Part shown: positions 15,728 through 24,990 of the stretch, in pieces
Numbering within the stretch: position 1 is the first letter of the stretch
How the letters are laid out: every line of letters begins with the position of its first letter
DNA from: CAZRIZ01 sp050950465
Lineage (GTDB): Bacteria > Patescibacteriota > Saccharimonadia > Saccharimonadales > Saccharimonadaceae
Assembly (NCBI GenBank): GCA_050950465.1
Contig: JBMNHQ010000002.1
Span: 186,001 to 250,000 of the forward strand
Direction: 5' to 3'
DNA length: 64,000 bases
Notes under the pieces: generated by a model
Database searches by the model: none
The model's input: the letters and a program-made list of their open reading frames with translations, nothing else
Told to the model about the DNA's origin: nothing
Made by a program: the position numbers and the translations under genes

Positions 15728-16804
15728 GTGAAAAAACGTGTTTTAGTTTTGACTTCAAGAATGGGCGGTGGTCACGAATCAGTGGCACAGGCTCTGGTTG
15801 ATTACATTAAAAGTAAACAAATTGCGACGGTTAAAAAAGTCGATTTAATGCGTGAGGCTAATAAAATGGTCGAAGCTATCTGGGTTCAGACCTATAAGAC
15901 TCAAGTATCTGCCACTCCTACTATTTACGACGCGATTTATGAATTAGCCAGAGAGGATATTACTGGTGGTATAGACGGCTTTTTTAAACTTTTTCTCTAC
16001 AAGGCCTTAAGGGGTGTTTACGAGAAATTTCGTCCAGATACAATAATTATAACGCACCCATTTCAAGTGCCTCCCACTAGTAGATTGAAGCAAAAAATAA
16101 ATCCTGATTTACAAATAATTGAGGTTGTGACGGATTTTGAGCCACACTCGCTACACGTCAACGACTCGATTGATAAGTATATTGTAGCTAGTGATTTTAC
16201 TAAGCATGTCTTGATTGCTCGAGGTATGCCAGCTGATAAAATTTTTACGTATGGTATTCCAGTTCGGATGGAGTTTACTAAAGAGATTCCGACAAAAAAT
16301 GAAAGTGAATCGTTGCGTTTGTTGGTTTTGGGTGGATCCTTGGGGACGCCTGAAATTAAATCAACTGTCAGGCAGATCTTGAGTGATGATAGTAGGAATG
16401 TTACGGTTGTGGTTGTCTGTGGTCGCAATCGGTATCTTAAAAAGACCATGGAGCAGACCTATTCGACCGATGCTCGTGTTACTGTAAAGGGGTTTGTCGA
16501 CAATGTTTGTGAACTGATGGACTGGGCTGATGTTGTGGTAACTAAACCTGGTGGCTTAACGATTACCGAAGCAATTTATCGTCAAAAGCCACTACTAGTA
16601 CCCTACTCTTATCCTGGACAAGAGCGTGAGAATCTCCAGTTTTTATTAGAGAATGATTTAGTTGTTTATGTTAAAAGTAAGCGTAAGATTGGCGAAGTTA
16701 TCGATGAGTTAATCGCTGACCAGAGTCGATTACGTACTATTACTAGGAATCTCGGCAAATTGAGGGCTGGTTATTCAATCGAGAAAATTTTAGAATTAAT
16801 ATAA
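15728..16804 (+). CDS. UgtP/MGDG-synthase-like glycosyltransferase (GT28)
   Basis: A 358-residue GT-B glycosyltransferase with the MGDG-synthase-type N-terminus. LTSRMGGGHESVAQAL (residues 8-23) is the glycine-rich acceptor loop; ITHPFQVPPT and VVTDFEPHSLHV follow; the C-terminal domain has LVLGGSLGTPE and the nucleotide-sugar site TKPGGLTITEAI. The family transfers glucose or galactose to diacylglycerol, yielding glycolipids and lipoteichoic acid anchors. The start codon is GTG with a TATAGA-like box just upstream. With the GT4 and CapA-like genes it forms an envelope glycolipid cluster. Confidence 0.85.
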   Translation: MKKRVLVLTSRMGGGHESVAQALVDYIKSKQIATVKKVDLMREANKMVEAIWVQTYKTQVSATPTIYDAIYELAREDITGGIDGFFKLFLYKALRGVYEKFRPDTIIITHPFQVPPTSRLKQKINPDLQIIEVVTDFEPHSLHVNDSIDKYIVASDFTKHVLIARGMPADKIFTYGIPVRMEFTKEIPTKNESESLRLLVLGGSLGTPEIKSTVRQILSDDSRNVTVVVVCGRNRYLKKTMEQTYSTDARVTVKGFVDNVCELMDWADVVVTKPGGLTITEAIYRQKPLLVPYSYPGQERENLQFLLENDLVVYVKSKRKIGEVIDELIADQSRLRTITRNLGKLRAGYSIEKILELI

Positions 16805-16813
16805 GGACGTATC

Positions 16814-18106
16814 ATGAGTAGTTTTAAGGCTAGGTTGGATAAGTTTGTGCCAGGCGGTCAAGCTATTACTAATGTTAAGCTCGAAGATGGCGTTGAGAAA
16901 AAGGCTTTTATTTGGGGTGGTTTACCCGGCGAGGAGGTTGAGTTTGTTGTTACTAAAAAGCGTGCTGGGATTTATGAAGGCGTAGTTGAGAATGTTTTGA
17001 CAAAATCTGATTTTCGTGTCAAGCCAAAAGATGAAGAGTCATATTTGTCAACTAGTCCTTGGCAGATTCTGGATTGGCAGTATGAACTGAAGACTAAAGC
17101 CGAGCTAACTCAGCAGGTTTTTGCTCAGCACAAAATCACCATCCCTTTACCCGAAGTGATGACTGATAATCAGGAATATAAATATCGTAACAAGATGGAG
17201 TTTACTTGGTGGTGGAATAAAGACTCCGAGCAGATTGATTTAGCGCACTATCGTCGTGGCACTAAAGGCAAAATTCCAGTCACTGGCTCGAGTTTAGCAG
17301 CACCAGGTATTAATGCGGCCGCACGTCGTGTGTGCGACTTGCTCAACGAACTTAACGTCGAGGCTAGACAGTTGAAAACGCTTTTAATTCGCGCTAATCG
17401 CTTGGGTGAAATTGTTGCTCAGCTTTATGTTGTCGACGATAGTTTATCTATTTTGGAAGAGGATTTTAAGCGGTTGCGTCTAGCTGGCTTCGAAATTATT
17501 TATTCTGAACCCAAGAGTCCAGCTAGTGTGATTACTACTCGTTTACAGTCCTTTGGTCAGACATCATTAGAAGACGAAATTTTGGGCCAGAAGTTCACCT
17601 ACCCAGCCGAGAGTTTTTTTCAGATTAATTTACCAGTTTATGAGCTAGCTTTGCGAGAAATTAAAAAACACCTCCTGCCCAATTCACCGATAGTCGATTT
17701 GTATAGTGGTGTTGGTACGATTGGCCTCTCGGTAGCTGATGGTCGTCAAGTCTCATTAGTAGAGATTTCCCCCACTGCGGTTGAAGAAATGAACAACAAC
17801 ATAATTGAACAAAAAATAAAAAACGCCTTTGCGGTGCTTTCTCCAGCTGAATCAGCGATTGACTATATCACTAGCGATTGTCAATTAATTGTTGATCCAC
17901 CGCGTGCTGGGTTACATAAAGATGTGGTAGCGCGAATATTGGAAGTCAAGCCACAGAGGTTGATTTATCTCAGTTGTAACCCAGCCACTCAGGCACGTGA
18001 TATTACCCTCTTGTTTAATGACTACGTCCTGCAAGAAGCTAAAGTCTTCAATTTCTTCCCCAAAACTCCGCACATCGAGGCGTTGGCAGTGCTAAATTTA
18101 AAATAA
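16814..18106 (+). CDS. TrmA/RlmD-family RNA (uracil-5)-methyltransferase lacking Fe-S cysteines
   Basis: A 430-residue SAM-dependent enzyme making 5-methyluridine in rRNA or tRNA. The N-terminal 55 residues fit a TRAM RNA-binding domain. The Rossmann part has VDLYSGVGTIGLS near 298, VDPPRAGLHKDV near 355 and the catalytic cysteine in YLSCNPATQARD near 390. In RlmD-type enzymes a 4Fe-4S cluster is held by a CxxxxxCxxC stretch after the TRAM domain; here the matching place reads STSPWQILDW, with no cysteine. It starts 9 bp after the UgtP-like gene, with AAGGACG as a weak ribosome site. Substrate (23S U747, U1939 or other) cannot be decided. Confidence 0.88.
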   Translation: MSSFKARLDKFVPGGQAITNVKLEDGVEKKAFIWGGLPGEEVEFVVTKKRAGIYEGVVENVLTKSDFRVKPKDEESYLSTSPWQILDWQYELKTKAELTQQVFAQHKITIPLPEVMTDNQEYKYRNKMEFTWWWNKDSEQIDLAHYRRGTKGKIPVTGSSLAAPGINAAARRVCDLLNELNVEARQLKTLLIRANRLGEIVAQLYVVDDSLSILEEDFKRLRLAGFEIIYSEPKSPASVITTRLQSFGQTSLEDEILGQKFTYPAESFFQINLPVYELALREIKKHLLPNSPIVDLYSGVGTIGLSVADGRQVSLVEISPTAVEEMNNNIIEQKIKNAFAVLSPAESAIDYITSDCQLIVDPPRAGLHKDVVARILEVKPQRLIYLSCNPATQARDITLLFNDYVLQEAKVFNFFPKTPHIEALAVLNLK

Positions 18107-18111
18107 AAAGA

Positions 18112-18135
18112 GGCCATCGGATATGATGGCCTCGG
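18112..18135. terminator. Terminator between convergent genes
   Basis: GAGGCCATC / GATGGCCTC 9-bp stem; on the minus strand it is followed by TTTTTATTTT, so it serves the small minus-strand gene and possibly both. Confidence 0.75.
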
Positions 18136-18152
18136 CGGAACGAATTGTTGAT

Positions 18153-18458
18153 TCAGCGTGGATACATAAGGTAGACGTCCTGTCTATCTAAGCTACCGTC
18201 CTTAAAATAGGTAGAAGTCAAGGCGAGGTAGTCTCCCCGATGTGGTGGATAGTAGATTTCTGATGAGTCAACTAGCCTATGAGGTTCGGATAATTCGCAC
18301 CCCTCCCATTCTGCTACAATAGCTTTGTAGTCACGCTGTAAGCATTTTTCTAAGACGTCGATTTCGAGAAAATCAGACACTGAGTAGTTAAGTGAGAGTG
18401 AGAGCCATGATAAAACGAGTGTTAGTAATAAAAAAAGCAACAATGCATGAAGCACCAA
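18153..18458 (-). CDS. Small secreted or membrane-anchored orphan
   Basis: 101 residues: a strongly hydrophobic N-terminus (VLHALLLFLLLTLVLSWLSL, residues 2-21) as signal or anchor, then about 75 polar residues with two cysteines that could form a disulfide (EKCLQRD, WEGCELS). AGGAGGTGA (minus strand) lies just ahead of a TTG and an adjacent GTG; either may be the start. It has its own terminator. No family recognised. Confidence 0.55.
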   Translation of the reverse strand: MVLHALLLFLLLTLVLSWLSLSLNYSVSDFLEIDVLEKCLQRDYKAIVAEWEGCELSEPHRLVDSSEIYYPPHRGDYLALTSTYFKDGSLDRQDVYLMYPR

Positions 18459-18849
18459 TATTCACCTCCTATATTTTTGGCTTCTTGTTATTTGTCATGA
18501 TGATTGCGATTATTAGTAGTAAGAGTAAGTAGTAGAATAGTGAAGATCCTATACAAACCACCTCTTTCTCATCGCTTATTCGTTCGTGTTAAGTGGCTAC
18601 TATCCATGCTTTAGTGCATAGGAGTTATACAAATGATAACATCTTTTTTGTAGCTATAAAACCAGTAGTGCTTTAAGGTTCAAAATAAAAAAGAGGTCAT
18701 CAAATGATGACCTCGATGCGTCGATAGGCAATCTAATTATGATACGGAGTAAAAACTCCTGTCGCCTTTACAGGCTGCCATTGTAAAAATGGTTAATATA
18801 TGATATAATTATAAGATAACACCATAAAACAAATAAGGAGGGGTTTGGA
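18459..18849. other. 391-bp gene-poor intergenic region
   Basis: No credible gene. It contains the AGGAGG ribosome site of the minus-strand orphan, AT-rich sequence, a GAGGTCATC/GATGACCTC terminator-like hairpin at about 18691-18712, and the extended -10 box (TGATATAAT) of the TPR gene near 18801-18809. A further small hairpin (GTCGCC...) may form at 18760-18780. Confidence 0.5.
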
Positions 18850-19506
18850 ATGGATGTTCGTGTTGTTGAAAAAGATTTTAATTACTGGACTAGGTTAGCT
18901 CAAAAAGAGCTAGAAAAGCGTAGCGTTTTGATTCCTAGCGATGGCGATTTGCATGTTGCAAATGCAATTCAGTATTTCTTGCGAGCTAGGAAGTGTGCCT
19001 ACGGCGACAGCGAAATAGCTCAGGCCGAACAAAACCTAGGCATCGCCTATCGCCTATCGGGTAGTGGACATAGCGAAGCTGAAGAACATTTTTCGATTGC
19101 ATATCAAATTGCTGAGTCAGCTGGCCTAAAGGCTCGTCTGGGCGCAATTTGCAGAGATTGGGCGATGCTCTATCTTGTTCGGAAAGATTATGCCAACGCT
19201 CATAAGTACATCGATGAGGCGCTTGAGATATTCGAGAGCTTGCCTGCTGAAAAATGCGAATTGGCTGCGACTTATGGTTTTAAGGCCAGGATGGGGCGTG
19301 GTGACGAGGCAATAGAGTTATTTATCCAAGCTGATAATATGCTACGCGGTCGCCATGATCAATATGAGCGTAATAACTTGCGTCATCTGCTTTGGGCTAT
19401 TGTAACTCTGCCGCGCGTCGATCTTTTTGCTAAAGGTATCTGGTTTGGCTTACGGTGGATTAGGCTGGAATTCCGCATCAGAACTGGTCGCTCCGACGGT
19501 AAATAA
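18850..19506 (+). CDS. TPR-like repeat protein
   Basis: A 218-residue helical protein. Tandem helix pairs of the tetratricopeptide type run from about residue 30 to 165 (AQAEQNLGIAYRLSG, EEHFSIAYQIAESAG, CRDWAMLYLVRKDYANAHKYIDEALEIF, YGFKARMGRGDEAIELFIQA). Such repeats bind partner proteins. No signal peptide; the C-terminus is basic (RTGRSDGK). AAGGAGGGG stands 8 nt before the ATG and an extended -10 promoter lies upstream; a terminator follows. Single-gene unit, partner unknown. Confidence 0.7.
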   Translation: MDVRVVEKDFNYWTRLAQKELEKRSVLIPSDGDLHVANAIQYFLRARKCAYGDSEIAQAEQNLGIAYRLSGSGHSEAEEHFSIAYQIAESAGLKARLGAICRDWAMLYLVRKDYANAHKYIDEALEIFESLPAEKCELAATYGFKARMGRGDEAIELFIQADNMLRGRHDQYERNNLRHLLWAIVTLPRVDLFAKGIWFGLRWIRLEFRIRTGRSDGK

Positions 19507-19527
19507 ATCTTTTTCGTCTTATTATCA

Positions 19528-19552
19528 AAAAGCCCCTCGCGGGGGCTTTTTA
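19528..19552. terminator. Bidirectional terminator between TPR gene and nrdG
   Basis: AAAAAGCCCC / GGGGGCTTTTT stem with a short loop, usable on both strands; it overlaps the nrdG stop codon. Confidence 0.85.
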
Positions 19553-20248
19553 ATGCACTACAACTTCTTCGGCGTAATTTTGCATTTTATCAGTGAGCAT
19601 TTTAAAATCTTCGTCAGAAAAAGTCGAATCCTGGGCGTACTTTGGGTCGAGTGTTTTAGCTGGTAGAAAATGTTGCAGAGCGTAGCGCTTGGCTTTGCCG
19701 CCTTGACTGATCATCTCACCAATTGCCTTGAAGTCACCAAACTCATGAAGTGATGACACTACAGTAGTGCGAAACTCGTAGTCTATGCCGCTTTCTTTTA
19801 TCAACTTGATACTCTGTTTGACTGCCTTAATATCGATTGGTCGATTAACAACTTTTTCATACTTATCAGCTGGGGCTTTAATGTCCATAGCGACGAAGTC
19901 AAGTAATTTAGCCTTGAGTAGTTTTTCTAAGACTTTTGGCTGCGTGCCATTTGTATCGAGTTTGACTAAAAATCCCAATTTCTTCACTTTAGTGATAAAC
20001 TTATCAAGGTCGGATTGTAGAGTTGGTTCGCCACCACTAATAGTGACAGACTCAACTAGGCCAACTCGACTTTTTATAAAGTCGAGCACCTCTTTTTCGT
20101 TCATCGCTGGTATGAATTTTTCGGGTATCACCAGCTCAGCGTTGTGGCAAAAGCCACAACGCATATTACAGCCAATAGTGAAAATTGCGATACTAGTTTT
20201 TCCTGGGTAATCAACCAGAGATAGTTTTTGTAAACCGCCAATTAACAT
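19550..20248 (-). CDS. nrdG: Anaerobic ribonucleotide reductase activating enzyme
   Basis: A radical-SAM enzyme of about 232 residues that generates the glycyl radical on NrdD. The cluster motif CNMRCGFC (CxxxCxxC) is near residue 27, with SGGEPTLQ near 75 (SAM binding) and KLDTNGTQP near 102. The chosen ATG at 20248 lies 1 nt after the nrdD stop; the open frame extends upstream into nrdD in another frame but those residues do not belong to the family. It is longer than the short E. coli-type NrdG and closer to the YjjW/pyruvate-formate-lyase-activase-like or Thermotoga-type NrdG. Translationally coupled to nrdD. Confidence 0.9.
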   Translation of the reverse strand: MLIGGLQKLSLVDYPGKTSIAIFTIGCNMRCGFCHNAELVIPEKFIPAMNEKEVLDFIKSRVGLVESVTISGGEPTLQSDLDKFITKVKKLGFLVKLDTNGTQPKVLEKLLKAKLLDFVAMDIKAPADKYEKVVNRPIDIKAVKQSIKLIKESGIDYEFRTTVVSSLHEFGDFKAIGEMISQGGKAKRYALQHFLPAKTLDPKYAQDSTFSDEDFKMLTDKMQNYAEEVVVH

Positions 20249-20249
20249 T

Positions 20250-22370
20250 CTACTTTTTGGCCTTAGCTTTTTTAGCAGCCTTGTCGTAAGTCTTGCGCAG
20301 CCCAAACTCAGCCGTTTTACTGTCGTTCCACTGGGAAACTGGCCTTAAGAATCCGACTACACGGGAATAGATTTCGCAACGAGCTTGGCATTCAGGGCAC
20401 TCGGCATGTTCACCAGATACATAACCATGGTTTGGACAGATACTAAAGGTTGGTGAAAAAGTAAAGTATGGCAGGCGGTAATTCTTGCAGATGGTCTTAA
20501 CTAATGTCTTGATAGTTTCAGGATCATCAACTCGTTCACCAAGGAAGAAGTGAATTACCGTTCCGCCAGTGTATTTGGTTTGCAGGTTGTCTTGCAGATC
20601 AAGCAGTTCGAAAATGTCGTCAGTATAGTTAACTGGTAGGTGGGTTGAGTTGGTGTAGAATGGCGTCTCGACGGCTTTGCCTTTGCCGTTGGCAAAGACA
20701 GCTCGGTCGCCGAAATCATCTTGGTCAACATGGGAGAAGCGACGAGTTGTGCCTTCACCTGGTGTAGCTTCTAAGTTGTAGTTGTTACCGGTTTCTTCTT
20801 GGAAAGCGATTAGTTTTTCACGAATGTGATCCATAATCTCTTCTGCTATCTTTACACCCTTCTTTGAGCCAATATTTTCACCAATTAGGTTAATCAAAGC
20901 CTCGTTCATGCCAAGTACGCCAATGGTCGAAAAATGATTGCGCCAGTATGAGCCGGTGCCTTTTTTGACATCACGCAGGTAGTATTTGGTGTACGGGTAA
21001 AGATTAGCTTCAGTAAAGCGTTCAACAGTCTTGCGTTTGATTTCTAGACTATTCTTAGCTAAGTCAAGTAGTTCATCGAGCTGTGTGTAGAATTCCTTTT
21101 CGTTCTTAGAGTTTAAAGCCAAGCGTGGTAGATTAATTGTAACAACACCAATCGAGCCGGTTAGTGGATTGGCGCCGAAGAGACCGCCACCACGGTGAGC
21201 CAATTGTCGATTATCAATACGTAGACGGCAACACATTGAACGAGCGTCTTCTGGTTTCATATCAGAATTGATGAAATTGGAGAAATAAGGGATGCCATAC
21301 TTAGCGGAGGTTTCCCATAAGTTAGCAATAGTTGGGTTATCCCAATCAAAGTCTTCAGTAATATTGTAGGTTGGAATCGGGAAAGTAAAGACACGACCGT
21401 CAGCATCACCCTCAGTTAAGACTTCAAGCAGTGCTCGGTTAAAAACATCCATTTCAGCTTGGTATTCACCGTAGGTCGTCTCTTGCCATTTACCACCAAT
21501 GATTACTGGGGTTTTAGCTAGGTGAGTTGGTGGATTTAGGTCAAGCGTGATGTTGGTGAATGGTGTTTGGAAGCCGACTCGAGTAGAAATATTGACGTTA
21601 AAGACAAATTCCTGCAAGGCTTGCTTAACCTGTTTGTATTCTAGATTGTCAGCGCGAATAAATGGTGCCAACAAAGTATCAAAATTAGAAAAAGCCTGTG
21701 CACCGGCCGCTTCACCCTGTAGAGTATAGAAAAAATTTACAACCTGTCCAAGTGCAGTACGGAAATGCTTGGCTGGCTTCGAGGCAATTTTACCTGGCAC
21801 ACCACGAAAACCTTCCTTGAGTAAATCTAGTAAATCCCAACCTACGCAGTATGGCCCAAGCAGGTCTAAATCATGCAGATGAAGATCGGCCCGTTCGTGC
21901 GCCTCTTTGATTTCTTTGGGGTAAATTTTATTTAGCCAATAATTTTTACTAATGGCCGATGAGATATAGTGATTTAAGCCCTGTAGAGAGTACGCCATAT
22001 TGGAGTTCTCTTTGACTTGCCAGTCGAGGTTTTTTAAGTAAGAGTCAACTAGGTCAACTTGATCGATACTGGCAATTTCGCGGATTTGGCGATGTTGCTC
22101 GCGGTAAATAATGTAAGCTTTGGCGGTTTGGCGAAATCCAGTGTCAATGAGAGTGTTCTCAACTACGTCTTGGACCTCTTCAACCGTTAAAATAGTTTTA
22201 GTTGGTAGCTTTTCGAGTTGTTTAACAACAACTTTGGCGATTTTGACAGCCTCTTTGCTATCGAATTCTTTAGTAGCTTTGCCAGCTTTAGCAATCGCCT
22301 TTTCAATTTTACTGGCATCAAAATCGACAGTTCGCCCACTACGTTTTTTAATTTTGGTTATTTTTGACAT
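20250..22370 (-). CDS. nrdD: Anaerobic (class III) ribonucleoside-triphosphate reductase, Gly radical site altered
   Basis: 706 residues. The N-terminal 95 residues are an ATP-cone (KKRSGRTVDFDASKIEKAI), which senses ATP/dATP. The ten-stranded barrel core follows (SMCCRLRIDNR, GGGLFGANPLTGSIGVV, SYWRNHFSTIGVLGMNEAL). Near the C-terminus is a Cys-rich zinc site (CPNHG...CPECQARC) and the family tail RVVGFLRPVSQWN. The canonical tail continues WNxGK, with the glycine carrying the radical; here it reads WNDSK (Ser codon AGT at 20321-20319), then TAEFGLRKTY. Everything else looks intact and nrdG follows directly. Whether the enzyme works, or uses the nearby EFG glycine, cannot be told from sequence. 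The ribosome site GGGGAG precedes the ATG. Confidence 0.92.
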   Translation of the reverse strand: MSKITKIKKRSGRTVDFDASKIEKAIAKAGKATKEFDSKEAVKIAKVVVKQLEKLPTKTILTVEEVQDVVENTLIDTGFRQTAKAYIIYREQHRQIREIASIDQVDLVDSYLKNLDWQVKENSNMAYSLQGLNHYISSAISKNYWLNKIYPKEIKEAHERADLHLHDLDLLGPYCVGWDLLDLLKEGFRGVPGKIASKPAKHFRTALGQVVNFFYTLQGEAAGAQAFSNFDTLLAPFIRADNLEYKQVKQALQEFVFNVNISTRVGFQTPFTNITLDLNPPTHLAKTPVIIGGKWQETTYGEYQAEMDVFNRALLEVLTEGDADGRVFTFPIPTYNITEDFDWDNPTIANLWETSAKYGIPYFSNFINSDMKPEDARSMCCRLRIDNRQLAHRGGGLFGANPLTGSIGVVTINLPRLALNSKNEKEFYTQLDELLDLAKNSLEIKRKTVERFTEANLYPYTKYYLRDVKKGTGSYWRNHFSTIGVLGMNEALINLIGENIGSKKGVKIAEEIMDHIREKLIAFQEETGNNYNLEATPGEGTTRRFSHVDQDDFGDRAVFANGKGKAVETPFYTNSTHLPVNYTDDIFELLDLQDNLQTKYTGGTVIHFFLGERVDDPETIKTLVKTICKNYRLPYFTFSPTFSICPNHGYVSGEHAECPECQARCEIYSRVVGFLRPVSQWNDSKTAEFGLRKTYDKAAKKAKAKK

Positions 22371-22387
22371 TTTTTCTCCCCTTTGGT

Positions 22388-22430
22388 CAGGAAAAAGCCA
22401 ATTGTTTGGATTGGCGATTCATTTTTCCTG
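22388..22430 (-). promoter_or_regulatory. Hairpin in the nrdD leader with overlapping 11-codon ORF
   Basis: On the minus strand CAGGAAAAA (22430-22422) pairs with TTTTTCCTG at the other end, enclosing GCCAAT/ATTGGC. The inner stem followed by TTTTT looks like an intrinsic terminator just upstream of the nrdD ribosome site. A short ORF (22422-22387, MNRQSKQLAFS) with AGGA ahead of its ATG covers the hairpin. This arrangement could attenuate nrdD transcription; no regulator is known. Confidence 0.4.
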
Positions 22431-22513
22431 TTATTAATGTTTAATTTTTTTGTTTGGTACCCTGCTCTCTCTAGCAGTTCTTACCTCGCAATAATCACTT
22501 ATTGGATACTCTA

Positions 22514-22542
22514 ATCATAAGCGCAATTAAGATTTAAGTCAA
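22514..22542 (-). promoter_or_regulatory. Promoter of nrdD-nrdG
   Basis: Minus strand TTGACT (22542-22537), 17-nt spacer, TATGAT (22519-22514), giving a leader of about 135 nt. No clear NrdR-box pair was recognised. Confidence 0.65.
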
Positions 22543-22665
22543 TGCAATAAATGTTGTAATTTTGTCCATTTTGAGTTAGTAGTAGCTATATGTAAAATAT
22601 TTTTTGCACGATACAGGATTAATTAAGTTATCTGTATATTTTCTATATAATATATAATTAAGTTT

Positions 22666-24990
22666 ATGGAAAGTTTGAAAATTATCTTTCGGCGACTAGC
22701 TACTCCGATGTTTGTAATTATATTAATATTGGCAAGTGTTCTGTTGGCGCTGGGCGAAAAACAAGATGCGTTGTTTGTGATGAGTGTAGTAACATTCAAT
22801 GCTATTCTTGGGATTGTTCAAGAATTACGGGCGCGGGCCACTTTGCGTCGACTAGAGCTAATGAATCGTCCTAAAGCACGACTATTAAAAGATGGGCAAG
22901 AGAGCTTAGTTGACTATCAGGAGTTGAAGTTACAAAATTTAATTGTTCTACAGGCGGGCGACGAAGTGCCAGCTGATGTTAAACTGACAGAAACTAACGG
23001 CTTGGAGTGTGATGAGAGTATTCTAACGGGTGAGTCCAAGCCGGTTAAAAAACAGGTTAGCGATTTGCTTTATGCTTCAACGGTTGTTACTGCTGGAACA
23101 GCCAAGGCTATAGTAGAGGCGATTGGTGAAGAAACTAAAGTTGGTCAAATGTCGGCTAAATTAAAATCTTATGATCCGCAACTTAGCCCCCTACAATCAT
23201 CGATCTCGCGCGCCATCCAATGCTTAACGATTGTGGCAGTGGTAGTCGGGACTCTCTTCTTCTTTACATATATCACTCACGACGCTAGTATGGTACGTAC
23301 AATTGAAGTGGTAACAACGGCGACTATGAACGTGGTACCAGAAGGTTTACTATTAGCTAGTACGGTGTTTCTAGCCTACGGCTCATTGCGGTTAAGTAAG
23401 GCACAGGTTTTACCACAAAAAATTTCAGCAATTGAGAGTTTAGCCTTGGTTGATCTAATCTGTCTTGATAAAACCGGCACCCTGACTAGTCCACAAATCT
23501 CGTTACACAAATTTGAAACTTGGTTAAGGCCGAGTGATGAAATTAAGAAAAAGAACCTAAAGAAATTAGTAGCAGCCTTGGCTAAAGAGGCTGGCTCAAA
23601 TAATTCAACTTCACGGGCAATTTTGGCAGCTTTACCAGCTCCGTTGTCTCTTAATTACATTTTACGTCAAACTATTAATTTCTCATCTGAGCGTAAGATG
23701 AGTGCTATAAAAGTGAGCTATCGCTTGCATGAATATAACATTATGATGGGTGCACCGGAATATATCGAGACTGTGGCGCCCAGTTCGGATAAGATGCAAC
23801 GACGCTTAACCGAATTACAAGACGGTGGTTTAAGGGTGGTTCAGGTTGCTCTTTTTCCTAAAGGTACCGACTTAGAAAGCAATAATCTATCGGGTGGTCG
23901 CTCAGTGGCACTAATTAGTTTCAGTAATGAATTACGTAATGGCGTAATCGAGACAATTGACTTTATGCAGCAACAGGATATTAGTGTGCGGATTATTAGT
24001 GGCGACAACCCTAATACGGTGAAATTTATTGCCAAAAAAGCTGGTATTAATAATTCTGACCAAGTTATTATTGGTGCCGAATTAGCAAAACTAAAGGGTA
24101 AAAAATGGGATAAAGTGGTGCGCGAAACGACAATTTTTGCCCGAGTTCTACCCGATCAAAAAGAGAAAATTATTACAACGTTCAAAAAATTAGGTTTTTA
24201 TACAGCCATGGTGGGTGATGGTGTAAATGACGCCTTGGCGATTAAAACAGCTGACATTGGTATTGCCATGAACGCGGGATCAGCCGCTACTAAGCGTGTG
24301 TCTGATGTAGTTTTACTTAATGATGCTTTCACTGCTCTGCCCATGGGTATGAAAGTTGGTAACCAGATTATGTTAGCAATTGAGATGGTGGCGGTTCTTG
24401 CTTTTCACAAAGTTTTATTTGGTTTAGTGGTGTCGTACTTGTCGATGACACTTGAAGTTCCCTATCCGTTTGCACCCCGTCATATAACTTTTATTAATAT
24501 GTTTTTAATGACTTTGCCGACACTAATTGTAACCCTGTTTACGCCACAGCCAACTTACAAAATCAATCCGCGTTATTTTTGGCGTGATACTTTGCTCGAC
24601 GTTTTCCCATTGGCATTACTGTCTGGTGTAGGGATTTTTGCTTCGTATATTTTGACAACCGGTTTGTCGCCAGACGGCTCAACTGGTGGTGCTACTATGA
24701 CTGTACTTTCAGCAACTTTCTTTGGCATGTATATGTTCTTTCTAGCGAACCATATGTTTGCCACTAAACAAACTAAGACCGTCAAGGTTGCGACTATTGC
24801 CTACATTGCGATGTCGAGTTTAATTGCCATCACTAGCTTTAGTGTTGGTATCTTACGTAAATTCTTTGAGTTCTATAAACCCGAAGGCTGGGGTATTATT
24901 TTATCAATTTTAACTGTAGTTGGGTTGGCCTATGTCCAGTATCATATTGCTGACCGGATTCGGGCTAGGCGCGTGCGTCAAATTTCTTAG
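22666..24990 (+). CDS. Cation-transporting P-type ATPase, CtpE-like
   Basis: A 774-residue membrane ATPase. Two N-terminal helices (MFVIILILASVLLALG and the following segment), the actuator TGES (LTGESKPV, near 120), helices 3-4 with VVPEGLLLAS, the phosphorylation site LDKTGTLT near 268, the nucleotide domain, and hinge MVGDGVNDALAIKTAD near 520, then about six more helices. The VPEG motif in helix 4 and overall order match mycobacterial CtpE, a calcium transporter; Ca2+ is therefore the best guess. The soluble N-terminal part is short. The TATAATATATAAT stretch directly upstream serves as -10; no ribosome site. Confidence 0.85.
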   Translation: MESLKIIFRRLATPMFVIILILASVLLALGEKQDALFVMSVVTFNAILGIVQELRARATLRRLELMNRPKARLLKDGQESLVDYQELKLQNLIVLQAGDEVPADVKLTETNGLECDESILTGESKPVKKQVSDLLYASTVVTAGTAKAIVEAIGEETKVGQMSAKLKSYDPQLSPLQSSISRAIQCLTIVAVVVGTLFFFTYITHDASMVRTIEVVTTATMNVVPEGLLLASTVFLAYGSLRLSKAQVLPQKISAIESLALVDLICLDKTGTLTSPQISLHKFETWLRPSDEIKKKNLKKLVAALAKEAGSNNSTSRAILAALPAPLSLNYILRQTINFSSERKMSAIKVSYRLHEYNIMMGAPEYIETVAPSSDKMQRRLTELQDGGLRVVQVALFPKGTDLESNNLSGGRSVALISFSNELRNGVIETIDFMQQQDISVRIISGDNPNTVKFIAKKAGINNSDQVIIGAELAKLKGKKWDKVVRETTIFARVLPDQKEKIITTFKKLGFYTAMVGDGVNDALAIKTADIGIAMNAGSAATKRVSDVVLLNDAFTALPMGMKVGNQIMLAIEMVAVLAFHKVLFGLVVSYLSMTLEVPYPFAPRHITFINMFLMTLPTLIVTLFTPQPTYKINPRYFWRDTLLDVFPLALLSGVGIFASYILTTGLSPDGSTGGATMTVLSATFFGMYMFFLANHMFATKQTKTVKVATIAYIAMSSLIAITSFSVGILRKFFEFYKPEGWGIILSILTVVGLAYVQYHIADRIRARRVRQIS

